Of a DNA stretch of 64,000 nucleotides, positions 53,931 through 63,969 are shown in pieces. Within the stretch, counting starts at the first letter, position 1, and each line of letters begins with the position of its first letter. A program made the position numbers and the translations under genes. The notes beneath the pieces were generated by a model. It made no database searches. It was given only the letters and a program-made list of their open reading frames with translations, and had not been told where the DNA came from. Source of the stretch: an uncultured Eubacterium sp. (GTDB lineage: Bacteria; Bacillota; Clostridia; Lachnospirales; Lachnospiraceae); the NCBI GenBank assembly GCA_947385775.1, contig CANDMI010000001.1, positions 62,001 to 126,000 on the forward strand, in the 5' to 3' direction.

Positions 53931-54233
53931 ATGAGAATTGATATACATAACATCCACGAACAGACCAGGCATCAGGATCTGACCGAGGGCCTGATGATGT
54001 TTGCGGGAGGGACTTCCAAATATTTTAATACCGGGGAATGGCGGACAAACACGCCAGTATTCCATGCGGATCTATGCAAACAATGCCTGCTGTGCGCCCC
54101 GGTGTGCCCGGATTCCAGCATTCCGGTTAAGGACGGTAAGCGCGGGGAGTTTGATTATGGGCACTGTAAGGGGTGCGGGATCTGCGCAAATGTCTGCCCG
54201 TTTCACGCGATTGAAATGAAGGAGGGATTATAA
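53931..54233 (+). CDS. 2-oxoacid:ferredoxin oxidoreductase, delta (ferredoxin-like) subunit
   Basis: A 100-residue iron-sulfur subunit carrying two 4Fe-4S motifs, CKQCLLCAPVCP and CKGCGICANVCP. It conducts electrons from the TPP subunit to ferredoxin. The separate delta gene marks the archaeal-like four-subunit enzyme. GGAGATG lies upstream of the ATG. The stop overlaps the next start (TAATG). Confidence 0.93.
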   Translation: MRIDIHNIHEQTRHQDLTEGLMMFAGGTSKYFNTGEWRTNTPVFHADLCKQCLLCAPVCPDSSIPVKDGKRGEFDYGHCKGCGICANVCPFHAIEMKEGL

Positions 54234-55414
54234 TGGCAATCAAAGACCGTATGTCAGGAAATGAAGCCGTGGCGTTCGCAATCCGCCAGGTCAACCCGGA
54301 CGTAATGCCGGCTTTTCCGATCACCCCTTCCACCGAAATCCCGCAGATGGTTTCCACTTATATTGCAAACGGTGAGATCGAGACGGAATTTATCCCGGTA
54401 GAAAGCGAGCATTCCGCTATGAGCGCGGCGATCGGCGCGCAGGCGGCAGGGGCCAGAAGCTTGACCGCAACTTCCTCCGCAGGTCTTGCGTTGATGTGGG
54501 AGGAGCTGCTTTTGGCGGCGTCAAATCGGATGCCGTTAGTATTGACTCTTGTAAACCGCACTTTATCCGGGCCGATCAACATCAACTGCGACCACTCCGA
54601 CGGCATGGGCGCCCGTGATACCGGTTGGATTCAAATTTATGCGGAAAATAACCAGGAAGCCTACGATAACTTTATCCAGGCATATCCGATCGCGGAACAC
54701 GCAAACGTGCATCTTCCGGTCATGGTCTGCCAGGATGGTTTTATTACAAGCCACGCGGTGGAAAATATAGAATTGTTAGAGGATAAAGACGTAACAGATT
54801 TTGTAGGCGTATACCAGCCTAAGGAATACCTGCTGAACCCTGGAAAACCGATCGCCGTGGGGCCGTATTCCGTTACAAATTATGTCATGGAAGCAAAGAA
54901 AAACCAGGAGCTTGCATTGGAAAACGCAAAAGACGTGATCTTAGAGGTGGCAAAGCGTTTTGAAAAAATTTCCGGCCGCAGCTACGGGCTTTTTGAGGAA
55001 TATAAGACGAAAGACGCGGATTTTATCATGCTTTTGATCGGTTCCGCGGCGGGTACCGCAAAGCAGGCGGTTGACGACCTGCGGGCAGAAGGGAAAAAGG
55101 TCGGCGTGATCAAGCTTAGAGTTTTTCGTCCGTTTCCGGCAAAGGAGCTGGCGGATGCGTTAAAGCATTGTAAGGCAGTCGCGATCATGGATCGCTGTGA
55201 AAGCTATAACGGCAATGGCGGGCCATTGGGAAGCGAAGTTACCGCCGCTCTCTTTCGACATAAAATCAGGATTGAAGCAATTAATTATATTTACGGGCTG
55301 GGCGGACGTGATTTTACAGTAAATGAGGTTTATGATATTTTCCATGAGCTGGAATCCGCCGACGCAAACGGAACGGAAATCGAACAGTACCAGTACATAG
55401 GATTACGGAAATAG
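54233..55414 (+). CDS. 2-oxoacid:ferredoxin oxidoreductase, alpha subunit
   Basis: A 393-residue alpha subunit with the pyrimidine-binding domain (GNEAVAFAIRQVNPDVMPAF, PITPSTEIPQ, ESEHSAMSAAIGA) and the C-terminal domain II with MDRCESYNGNGGPLG. It shares the TPP site with the beta subunit. The start overlaps the delta stop by one base and GGAGGG lies seven bases upstream. Pyruvate or a branched-chain 2-oxoacid are the likely substrates. Confidence 0.93.
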   Translation: MAIKDRMSGNEAVAFAIRQVNPDVMPAFPITPSTEIPQMVSTYIANGEIETEFIPVESEHSAMSAAIGAQAAGARSLTATSSAGLALMWEELLLAASNRMPLVLTLVNRTLSGPININCDHSDGMGARDTGWIQIYAENNQEAYDNFIQAYPIAEHANVHLPVMVCQDGFITSHAVENIELLEDKDVTDFVGVYQPKEYLLNPGKPIAVGPYSVTNYVMEAKKNQELALENAKDVILEVAKRFEKISGRSYGLFEEYKTKDADFIMLLIGSAAGTAKQAVDDLRAEGKKVGVIKLRVFRPFPAKELADALKHCKAVAIMDRCESYNGNGGPLGSEVTAALFRHKIRIEAINYIYGLGGRDFTVNEVYDIFHELESADANGTEIEQYQYIGLRK

Positions 55415-55426
55415 GAGGCGCGCAAT

Positions 55427-56368
55427 ATGTATGATTTAAAAGAAATGATGAACCGCCCGGAGCGGCTTGCGCCGGGACATCGTATGTGCGCGGGCTGCGG
55501 CGCTACGATCGGCGTTCGCGCTGTGCTGCGTGCGCTTCACGAGGGCGACCACGCGGTCATCGGCAACGCAACCGGATGCCTGGAGGTGTCCTCTTATATG
55601 TATCCGTACACAGCCTGGGAGGACAGCTATATCCACAATGCGTTTGAAAACGCAGGAGCCACCTTAAGCGGCGTGGAAACCGCTTATAAGGCGTTAAAAA
55701 AACGCGGGCGGCTTTCGGCGGATGAAACGTTTAAGTTTATCACCTTCGGCGGCGACGGCGGCACTTATGATATCGGGTTCCAGTCCTTATCCGGCGCGAT
55801 GGAGCGGGGCCATGACATGGTTTACGTCTGCTACGATAACGGCGCATATATGAACACCGGAATCCAGCGTTCCTCCGCAACCCCGATGTACGCGGATACG
55901 ACCACCACCCCGGTAGGCTTAAAATCCAACGGCAAGCTGCAAGGCCGAAAGGATTTAGCGGGCATTATCGCGGCGCACAACGTGCCATATGTGGCGCAGA
56001 CCACATTTACGGCTAATTTTGAGGATCTGCATACAAAAGCGGAAAAAGCCATTTATACCGAAGGGGCATGTCTGTTGAATATCATGACCCCTTGTCCAAG
56101 GGGCTGGCGCTACGATACGCCAAAGATCATGAAAATATGCAAGCTGGCTATCGATACCTGCTACTGGCCGCTTTTTGAAGTAGACCATGGCAAATGGCGG
56201 CTGACTTATGAGCCAAAGAAAAAACTGCCAATCGAGGACTTTTTAAGACCACAGGGCAGGTTTAAGCATTTATTTAAGCCTGGAAATGAAAATCTGATCG
56301 AACAATTCCAGGCCGAGGTCGACAGACGCTGGGACGATCTGCTGTATCAATGCGCCCGCAGCGCATAA
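55427..56368 (+). CDS. 2-oxoacid:ferredoxin oxidoreductase, beta (TPP-binding) subunit
   Basis: A 313-residue beta subunit. CAGCGATIG at residues 21-29 supplies cysteines of the proximal 4Fe-4S cluster, and GDGGTYDIGFQSL is the TPP/Mg motif; YDNGAYMNTGIQRSS and TPCPRGW also match PorB proteins. GGAGG precedes the ATG, 12 bases after porA. The length and the CPRGW motif favour pyruvate as substrate, but 2-oxoisovalerate cannot be excluded. Confidence 0.92.
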   Translation: MYDLKEMMNRPERLAPGHRMCAGCGATIGVRAVLRALHEGDHAVIGNATGCLEVSSYMYPYTAWEDSYIHNAFENAGATLSGVETAYKALKKRGRLSADETFKFITFGGDGGTYDIGFQSLSGAMERGHDMVYVCYDNGAYMNTGIQRSSATPMYADTTTTPVGLKSNGKLQGRKDLAGIIAAHNVPYVAQTTFTANFEDLHTKAEKAIYTEGACLLNIMTPCPRGWRYDTPKIMKICKLAIDTCYWPLFEVDHGKWRLTYEPKKKLPIEDFLRPQGRFKHLFKPGNENLIEQFQAEVDRRWDDLLYQCARSA

Positions 56369-56428
56369 CCGTATAAAAACGCATCAAACAGCGACACCGC
56401 AAAAATGCGCATAGAAAGCAGGAAATAA

Positions 56429-57304
56429 ATGACACTTTTAACTTATCAGGCATTTCAGACAGTCGCAAATATCGGCAGCTTTCACAAGGCTGCCGATATT
56501 CTTGGCCTGACTCCTTCCGCCATCAGCCACGCCATTACATCTATGGAGCATGAACTTGGCTTTACTGTCCTAATCCGAAGCAAATCCGGCATTACGCTGA
56601 CAAATTATGGGGAATGCCTGCTTCCGTATGTCAACGCCGTTTTAAACAGCGACGAAAGCTTACAGCAGGCCATTTCGGAATTAAACGGCTTAAAACAGGG
56701 GAAAATAAAGCTTGGCGTATTTTCCAGCGTATGCACCAACTGGCTTCCGGATATACTTCATTCCTTTCAAAAGCAGTATTCTAAAATCACGATTGAAGTA
56801 TTCCAGGGGACTTATGACGATGTTTACGACTGGATCAAAAACGGCGAAGTGGATCTGGGGTTTTTATCGGTATCCAGCGCCAAGGACATCCCGATCCAAC
56901 CTCTATACAAAGACCCGCTGCTATGCGTGCTTCCAAAAGGAATCCGAAAAGACAACTCCAAGCCCTACATCGGCATCGAGGAAATGCGCGCTTATCAGTT
57001 TGTGACGCAGCGCGGATGCACGGATGCGGATATTCAAAACTTTTTAAAAGAAAATTCCCTGCGCATCCAGTCCAACTATCATGTGGTGGACGACTTATCT
57101 ACGGTCGCGCTTGTGGAAAAGGGATTTGGCATCTGCCTGATGCCCGAGCTGGTCATGCGAGATATTCCTTATGAGGTGGAATGCTACCCGGTATACCCGC
57201 AGGCGTACCGGATTATTGGAATTGCCGCGCTGAATCCTGATTTTATGGCTCCGGCGGTGCGGACGATGTATTATCATATTTTGGATGAATGTAAAATAAT
57301 ATAG
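56429..57304 (+). CDS. LysR-type transcriptional regulator
   Basis: A 291-residue LTTR: winged helix-turn-helix in the first ~60 residues (FHKAADILGLTPSAISHAI) followed by a two-lobed effector domain. It is 60 bases downstream of the por operon on the same strand, so it may be co-transcribed and may control it through the palindrome at 53161-53190. The inducer is unknown; a 2-oxoacid would make sense. GCAGGAA lies before the ATG. A strong terminator follows. Confidence 0.92.
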   Translation: MTLLTYQAFQTVANIGSFHKAADILGLTPSAISHAITSMEHELGFTVLIRSKSGITLTNYGECLLPYVNAVLNSDESLQQAISELNGLKQGKIKLGVFSSVCTNWLPDILHSFQKQYSKITIEVFQGTYDDVYDWIKNGEVDLGFLSVSSAKDIPIQPLYKDPLLCVLPKGIRKDNSKPYIGIEEMRAYQFVTQRGCTDADIQNFLKENSLRIQSNYHVVDDLSTVALVEKGFGICLMPELVMRDIPYEVECYPVYPQAYRIIGIAALNPDFMAPAVRTMYYHILDECKII

Positions 57305-57355
57305 AAATCAACATTTAAATTCAACATATCTGAATTTAGATGTTGATTTTTTTTT
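57305..57355 (+). terminator. terminator of the por-lysR transcript
   Basis: AAATCAACATTTAAATTC pairs with GAATTTAGATGTTGATTT, then T9. Confidence 0.9.
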
Positions 57356-57382
57356 GAATCCGATTTAATATACAAATAGAAA
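57354..57382 (+). promoter_or_regulatory. promoter of the rloA-rloB pair
   Basis: TTGAAT (57354-57359), 17-base spacer, TAGAAA (57377-57382), immediately after the T-tract of the preceding terminator. Confidence 0.45.
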
Positions 57383-57403
57383 TATCCGAAAAAGAGGTAT
57401 CCT

Positions 57404-58699
57404 ATGTTAATACAGTTTAATTTTAAAAATTATAAATCTTTCCGTGATGAAGCTACCCTGGACTTATCTGCGACAAAAATAACCGAACACGAATCTCATG
57501 TGGTGGATATAGCGAATGACAAGCTTTTAAAAGTAGCCGCTATATATGGAGCAAACGCAAGTGGAAAATCAAACGTGTATGATGCATTTGCATATATGAC
57601 CTATTATGTAGATGAATCTTTTAAGTTTGGCGATGAAGATGAACGACGAAGAAAATCAGCGGATGGATATGTAAAAACCACGCCGTTTTTATTTGATGAA
57701 AAAAGCAGAAATGAAGAGACTATGTTTGAAGTATTTTACGTTGATAACACAGAAAATACTGGAAAAACATACCAGTATGGATTTTCATTAAAAGATAATG
57801 AAGTGATAGAGGAATGGCTGTACTCAAAGGCAAAAACTGCTAGAAATAAATACAAGACTATTTTTTATCGTAAAAAAGGCGAAGAACTGGAAATGAACGG
57901 TTTTTCGAAAAATCATGTGGAAAATATTAAAGTTTCTTTAAACAAAGAATCCCTTATTGTTTCTTTAGGGGCAAAACTGCGTATTACAAAGCTGAAAAAA
58001 GTGAGGGATTGGTTTTTGAATAATGAAATCGTAAATTTTGGCGACCCGGCTGAGAACCTTTTCCTTTCAAACGCGCTACCGGAAGGATTTATTGAAAAAA
58101 AAGAAGTGCAGGACAATATTATCGATTATTTTGCGTCATTTGACGAAGCGATACAAGACTTTGAGATAGAAGAACTTCCTGTAGAAAACGCAGACGATCA
58201 ACGCAGAGAATATAAAATCGGTTCTCTGCACAAAATGGCAGATAGCGGAAAACTGGCTTCTATCCCACTTAAACAGGAATCCTGCGGAACATTAAAGATG
58301 TTTGCTTTGTATCCTTCTTTAAAAGAGGCCCTGGACTGCGGCGCAACCCTGTTTATTGACGAATTAAATGCCAGATTACATCCATTGCTGGTTAGAAATA
58401 TCATATTAACTTTTTTATCTCCGGAAATTAATACGCAAAACGCCCAATTAATATTTACGACCCATGATATCTGGCAGTTTTCTAACGAGCTGCTGCGCAG
58501 AGATGAAATCTGGATGGTGAATAAAAATAACGAGGGCGCATCAGAGCTGTATTCCCTCGTTGAATTCAAAGATGAAGAAGGAAATAAAGTGCGCCGCGAT
58601 GAAGCGCTTGCAAAGAATTATTTAACAGGGAATTATGGCGCCATCCCTGCTCTAAAACCTATGAAAATGTTGAAAGGCGGCAATGCAGATGGCAAATAA
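57404..58699 (+). CDS. RloA-like AAA ATPase (OLD/AbiL-type), putative defence protein
   Basis: A 431-residue ABC-type ATPase of the AAA_15/AAA_21 group. Walker A GANASGKS (49-56), a central helical insertion, the signature region LKQESCGTLKM, Walker B TLFIDELNARLHP and the switch TTHD near residue 360 are visible. It is paired with an RloB gene overlapping its 3' end. RloA-RloB and the AbiL system have this architecture and are linked to phage defence or restriction loci; this function is inferred. DNA is clearly more A/T-rich than the por and gdh genes either side. AGAGG precedes the ATG. Confidence 0.82.
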   Translation: MLIQFNFKNYKSFRDEATLDLSATKITEHESHVVDIANDKLLKVAAIYGANASGKSNVYDAFAYMTYYVDESFKFGDEDERRRKSADGYVKTTPFLFDEKSRNEETMFEVFYVDNTENTGKTYQYGFSLKDNEVIEEWLYSKAKTARNKYKTIFYRKKGEELEMNGFSKNHVENIKVSLNKESLIVSLGAKLRITKLKKVRDWFLNNEIVNFGDPAENLFLSNALPEGFIEKKEVQDNIIDYFASFDEAIQDFEIEELPVENADDQRREYKIGSLHKMADSGKLASIPLKQESCGTLKMFALYPSLKEALDCGATLFIDELNARLHPLLVRNIILTFLSPEINTQNAQLIFTTHDIWQFSNELLRRDEIWMVNKNNEGASELYSLVEFKDEEGNKVRRDEALAKNYLTGNYGAIPALKPMKMLKGGNADGK

Positions 58700-59405
58700 G
58701 CGCAAAACAACTTCCCATGGCGAAAAGTCCAGTGACAAAAGAGCCGGAAAAAGAAAAGATCGAAACAGACGTGTAGGGGTAAGGATTCCTGAACTGGGAT
58801 ATTATCTGATCGTGACAGATACGCAGGAAACAGAAAAGAATTATTTTGAAGGCTTACGCGACAGTATCCCTTCCGATTTAAAAGAACATCTGGTGATAAA
58901 AGTAGAAAAAGCAAAAACAGTAGATTTAGTCCAAAAAGCCCTGGAATTAATAGAGCGGGAATCACAATACCGTATTCCATGGATTGTCTTAGACAGAGAT
59001 CAGGTAAAAGATTTCGATAAGATCATACAAACAGCAGAAAAAAATAGCGTTCGCGTCGGATGGTCTAATCCATGCTTTGAAATCTGGATGTATGCATATT
59101 TCGGGGAAATGCCAACCATTATGGAATCGTATATATGCTGCGAGCGATTTGCAGAGAAATTTGAAAAGGTTACCAGGCAGAAATATTTAAAAAATGATAA
59201 AAATATTTACCAAAAGCTGATATCACACGGGGATGAAGAAAAAGCGATCCAATTGGCAGAGCGCTATTTGAAAATATATGTAAAAAACGGAGCAAGCAAA
59301 CCATCCGAAATGTGGCCGGCAAGCACGGTACAATTACTGGTAAAAGAAATCCAAGGAAAAGTAAAGAAATTTCATGATAATATAACAAAAACTGAATCGC
59401 ATTAA
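58689..59405 (+). CDS. RloB-like TOPRIM-type protein, putative defence effector
   Basis: A 238-residue RloB-family protein. Family motifs VTDTQETEKNYFEG, VLDRDQVKDF and SNPCFEIWMY are all present and supply the acidic residues expected of a TOPRIM-like nuclease fold. The first ~30 residues are strongly basic. The ATG at 58689 (eight bases after GGCGG) is preferred over 58683; both overlap the rloA end, indicating coupled translation. The partner ATPase is expected to control a nuclease activity during phage infection. Confidence 0.82.
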   Translation: MANKRKTTSHGEKSSDKRAGKRKDRNRRVGVRIPELGYYLIVTDTQETEKNYFEGLRDSIPSDLKEHLVIKVEKAKTVDLVQKALELIERESQYRIPWIVLDRDQVKDFDKIIQTAEKNSVRVGWSNPCFEIWMYAYFGEMPTIMESYICCERFAEKFEKVTRQKYLKNDKNIYQKLISHGDEEKAIQLAERYLKIYVKNGASKPSEMWPASTVQLLVKEIQGKVKKFHDNITKTESH

Positions 59406-59440
59406 AAATAGGCGCAGTCAGCAAACCGCGCCTATTTTTA
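59404..59440. terminator. bidirectional terminator between rloB and gdhA
   Basis: AAAAATAGGCGC pairs with GCGCCTATTTTT (59404-59440); serves both convergent genes. Confidence 0.9.
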
Positions 59441-59456
59441 TTCCACCTTTACTTAA

Positions 59457-60794
<1,338 letters not shown>

Positions 60795-60942
60795 TTATCT
60801 CCTTTTACTTGATTGTAGTAACCAACTGTTGCAATTTCTACCCTTATGCGAAACAATCGCCAATCCGTTGCCGCCATATCCAAAAAACCGCAAATCCTTT
60901 GGCAGATCATTACGTTTCGAGCATCTTTTTCTACCGTGTTAT

Positions 60943-60971
60943 ATTTTAGTATGAAATGGTTAATTCTGCAA
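60943..60971 (-). promoter_or_regulatory. promoter of gdhA
   Basis: Minus strand TTGCAG (60966-60971), 17-base spacer, TAAAAT (60943-60948). It leaves a leader of about 145 bases. Confidence 0.5.
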
Positions 60972-61028
60972 GATTTTTTTGTGATTTTTTTGTGTATTCG
61001 TCTTTTGCCAATCATTTTTCAGCTGTTT

Positions 61029-61120
61029 TTTATGCGCACGCCGATGCAGATGAAATATGACACTAAAGCGGCGCATCGGCGGCGCGCGAGTAGGGGAAGA
61101 TGGCTCTTTCCCTACTCGAT
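61029..61120 (+). repeat. dispersed double-hairpin element, copy C
   Basis: Plus strand: TTTATGCGCACGCCGATGCA ... GCGGCGCATCGGCGGCGCG, then CGAGTAGGGGAAGA-TGGC-TCTTTCCCTACTCGATT. CGCCGATGC pairs with GCATCGGCG, and the CGAGTAGGG arms pair. It lies between the gdhA promoter and the hydrogenase gene and points toward the hydrogenase; a TATAAT sits eight bases beyond it (61128-61133). Confidence 0.75.
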
Positions 61121-61186
61121 TAAAATGTATAATTCCAGTTTTTTTCAGCATACTAAAATTAACATGAATAAAGGAGCTTTATCATT

Positions 61187-62413
61187 ATGACTTTTCAAGA
61201 ACTGTATCATAAAGTATTAAAATCAAAAAAGGACGGCGTGCCGCTTCCAGAGGACTTAACCAGCCAGGAGCAGCACCAGTTAGACTGCCTGCTTCGCCCG
61301 GACGAGCATCCGATCGTATGGAAGCTTAAGGACTGTGACTGTGAAGATGGAAGCTGCATATCCGCCTGCACCTTTGCCGCGCTGGAAGTAAAAGACGGGC
61401 AGGTGTCCTTCCATCCGGAAAACTGCGTCGGATGCGCGAAATGCATCGAAGCCTGCAAAAACCACAACCTGGAATTTAGCCGCGACTCCATCCGGGCGCT
61501 GGAAATCCTAAAAGACGGCAAGGCCCCTGTCTTTGCGCTGCTCGCGCCTGCCTTTATCGGGCAATTCGGCAAAGACGCGACTCCTTCCCGCATCCGCACC
61601 GCCTTAAAGTGCATCGGATTTACAGGCATGATCGAAGTGGCCGCATTTGCGGATATACTTACCTTAAAAGAAGCCTTGGAGTTTTCTCATAACATGGAAG
61701 AGCCAGACGCATTCCAGTTAACAAGCTGCTGCTGCCCGATCTGGATCAAGCTGATACGTAAGGATTTTCAAAAGATCGCAGGGCATCTTCCGCCATCCGT
61801 ATCGCCTATGATCGCCTGCGGGCGCATTGTAAAGCAGCTCCATAAGGGTTGCCGCACGATCTTCGTCGGGCCTTGCCTTGCCAAAAAAGCGGAAGCGAAG
61901 GAGCCTGATCTAGCCGGCGCGATCGACTGCGTGCTGACTTTTGAAGAGCTGAAGGATTTATTCGAAACGTTCCAGGTGGATTTCTCCAAGATGGAAGAAG
62001 AAACAAAGGAGCATTCCGCATCCGCAGGACGGCTTTACGCCAGAAGCGGCGGAGTCAGCAAGGCTGTGTCCGATTGCCTGGAAAATATTAATTATAAATT
62101 CCATTTAGATCCTGTATGCGCCAATGGCGTGGCAAACTGCAAAAAGCTGCTGACTGATATACTGGAAGGAAAAACTACAGGGAACTTTTATGAAGGAATG
62201 GCATGCGACGGCGGCTGCGTCGGAGGGCCAAAACGCATCACCCCTACTGACGAAGCGACTGACTTGGTGAATACGTATGCAAAAGCCGCTCCTTACCATA
62301 CTCCGGCGGAAAACCCTTATGTGATCGATCTGATACAAAGGCTTGGATTTTTTACGATTGAAGAATTTTTGGAGAATAGCGATATTTTGACCCGGAGTTT
62401 TTGTGAAAATTAG
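61187..62413 (+). CDS. [FeFe] hydrogenase, small monomeric type
   Basis: A 408-residue enzyme. Two N-terminal iron-sulfur motifs, CDCEDGSCISAC (50-61) and CVGCAKCIEAC (80-90), precede an H-cluster domain with all three signatures: TSCCCPIW (179-186), GPCLAKKAEA (Cys-230) and EGMACDGGCVGGP (Cys-340, Cys-344). All four H-cluster cysteines are present, so it should be catalytic. The extra-cysteine TSCCCP form differs from the TSCCPxW of classical enzymes and points to the group B-like class, whose physiological role is not settled. AAAGGAG precedes the ATG. Confidence 0.87.
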   Translation: MTFQELYHKVLKSKKDGVPLPEDLTSQEQHQLDCLLRPDEHPIVWKLKDCDCEDGSCISACTFAALEVKDGQVSFHPENCVGCAKCIEACKNHNLEFSRDSIRALEILKDGKAPVFALLAPAFIGQFGKDATPSRIRTALKCIGFTGMIEVAAFADILTLKEALEFSHNMEEPDAFQLTSCCCPIWIKLIRKDFQKIAGHLPPSVSPMIACGRIVKQLHKGCRTIFVGPCLAKKAEAKEPDLAGAIDCVLTFEELKDLFETFQVDFSKMEEETKEHSASAGRLYARSGGVSKAVSDCLENINYKFHLDPVCANGVANCKKLLTDILEGKTTGNFYEGMACDGGCVGGPKRITPTDEATDLVNTYAKAAPYHTPAENPYVIDLIQRLGFFTIEEFLENSDILTRSFCEN

Positions 62414-62450
62414 ATATTATAAAAATATACAAATAGTCTTGCAACAAAAT

Positions 62451-62478
62451 TTGAAATATGTTAACATTCAGATATAAA
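62451..62478 (+). promoter_or_regulatory. possible promoter before the AAA ATPase gene
   Basis: TTGAAA (62451-62456), 16-base spacer, TATAAA (62473-62478). A terminator-like repeat lies between it and the gene. Confidence 0.4.
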
Positions 62479-62526
62479 GATGTTAGTTATCTGCAAAATA
62501 GATAGTTAGCAAGTATTTTTGATATG

Positions 62527-62565
62527 AACCTACCTGGCTCGTCAAGTACAAGGTAGGTTTATTTA
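62527..62565 (+). terminator. terminator-like repeat after the hydrogenase gene
   Basis: AACCTACCT (62527-62535) pairs with AGGTAGGTT (62551-62559), then TATTTATTT. It shares the sequence AAGTACAAGGTAGG with the copy at 51993-52040. Confidence 0.65.
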
Positions 62566-62628
62566 TTTCGCGTGTTCAGCATTTTCTCTTTCGATTTAGG
62601 AAAGCTTACCATAAAAGGAGTATATATC

Positions 62629-63969
62629 TTGCAGAAATTAACTATTCATAAGCTTGGCCCAATTGAACACTGTGAACTGGAATGCTCACAATTTATGACA
62701 TTTACAGGTTTTCAGGCTTCCGGAAAAAGTACAATTGCAAAAGCGATTTATTATTTTAGAACTATAAAAGAAGATATTGTAAATCTCGCAAAAGCAAAGG
62801 CATTGGATGCCACGCCTATAAGCGGATCAGAAGGCGCATATCGTTTTTCCTATGACAAGAATATCAAACATGCGTTAGAAAATTATTTACGTGAAAAATT
62901 CTTAAGAACCTTTGGCTCATCCTGGGGCATGTCAAATGATATGCATATGACATATTGTTTTACCGAAACCTGTTCCATAACAATTTCTCTGATGGACGAT
63001 ATAAGATATGCCACGCCAAATTATATCTGGATTACGCTTAGCGATGATCTGAAGGCATTTCTCTGGAAAAATAATAATTTTTTATCTGTTACGCCGTTAG
63101 GGATAGACGAAGAGAAATTGAAAAAATTTAAATCAGAATTATATACAATATTTGATGATTTTTACTCTGTTGTATATATTCCGGCTGGACGCAGCCTGAT
63201 AACCCTGCTGTCACAGCAACTTGGCTATATTTATGCGACGATGGATGATATGCAAAAACGTTCTCTGGACAGCTGCACCAAAGACTATCTTGAAAGAATT
63301 TTGCGCTTAAAACCAGAATTTTCCGAAGGACTCCAAGGATTGATCGCATCTCCAGCTAAGAAATCAGCAGCGCCAAAACAATTGACTGTTCAGGCGTTGG
63401 ATTTAGTAAAAAAAATATTGTGCGGAACCTATCGGTATAGCAACGGAGAGGAGCAAATTATTCTTGATGATGGAAAATATGTAAAAATAAACTTTTCATC
63501 ATCTGGTCAACAGGAATGTGTATGGATTTTAAATTTACTGGTTTATTATTTACTGCAACAAAATAAAATTTTGTTCATTATCGAAGAACCGGAATCACAT
63601 TTATTTCCAGAGTCACAAAAATATATTACAGAGTTAATTTCACTTGTTAATAATTGTAATCATTCAATATTATTGACAACACACAGTCCGTATGTTTTAG
63701 GCACATTAAACAATTTGCTCTATGCCAAGACCACTCCATTGGAGAATCGAATAAATGTAAATAAAATAATTCCCGAATCACTATGGCTAGATTATAACAA
63801 ATTTAACTCATGGTTTGTAAAAAATGGAAGCATTGAAAATTGCATGGATTCAGAGATTCATATGATCCAAAACGAGAGAATTGATGAAATATCAAAAGTT
63901 ATAAACGATGATTTTGATAAACTTTCTCCGCATACAGGAAATATCAAATTCGCTGGAAAGGGAAGCTGA
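62629..63969 (+). CDS. OLD-like AAA ATPase, first gene of an overlapping pair
   Basis: A 446-residue ATPase of the AAA_13/21 group. Walker A GFQASGKST (27-35), signature FSSSGQQE, Walker B LFIIEEPESHLFP and switch TTHSPYV are intact. The ~230 residues between Walker A and the signature are family-specific. No TOPRIM domain follows, so a partner is expected; its stop TGA overlaps a downstream ATG (TGATG). The TTG start at 62629 lies eight bases from AAAGGAG; no upstream ATG has a binding site. DNA is A/T-rich compared with the core. Similar pairs occur in Septu- or Gabija-like and other defence loci; which type this is cannot be told. Confidence 0.78.
   Translation: MQKLTIHKLGPIEHCELECSQFMTFTGFQASGKSTIAKAIYYFRTIKEDIVNLAKAKALDATPISGSEGAYRFSYDKNIKHALENYLREKFLRTFGSSWGMSNDMHMTYCFTETCSITISLMDDIRYATPNYIWITLSDDLKAFLWKNNNFLSVTPLGIDEEKLKKFKSELYTIFDDFYSVVYIPAGRSLITLLSQQLGYIYATMDDMQKRSLDSCTKDYLERILRLKPEFSEGLQGLIASPAKKSAAPKQLTVQALDLVKKILCGTYRYSNGEEQIILDDGKYVKINFSSSGQQECVWILNLLVYYLLQQNKILFIIEEPESHLFPESQKYITELISLVNNCNHSILLTTHSPYVLGTLNNLLYAKTTPLENRINVNKIIPESLWLDYNKFNSWFVKNGSIENCMDSEIHMIQNERIDEISKVINDDFDKLSPHTGNIKFAGKGS

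Noticed and set aside
57404..59405. PARIS system
   Set aside because: The second protein carries RloB motifs (ETEKNYFEG, SNPCFEIW), not the DUF4435 features expected of AriB.
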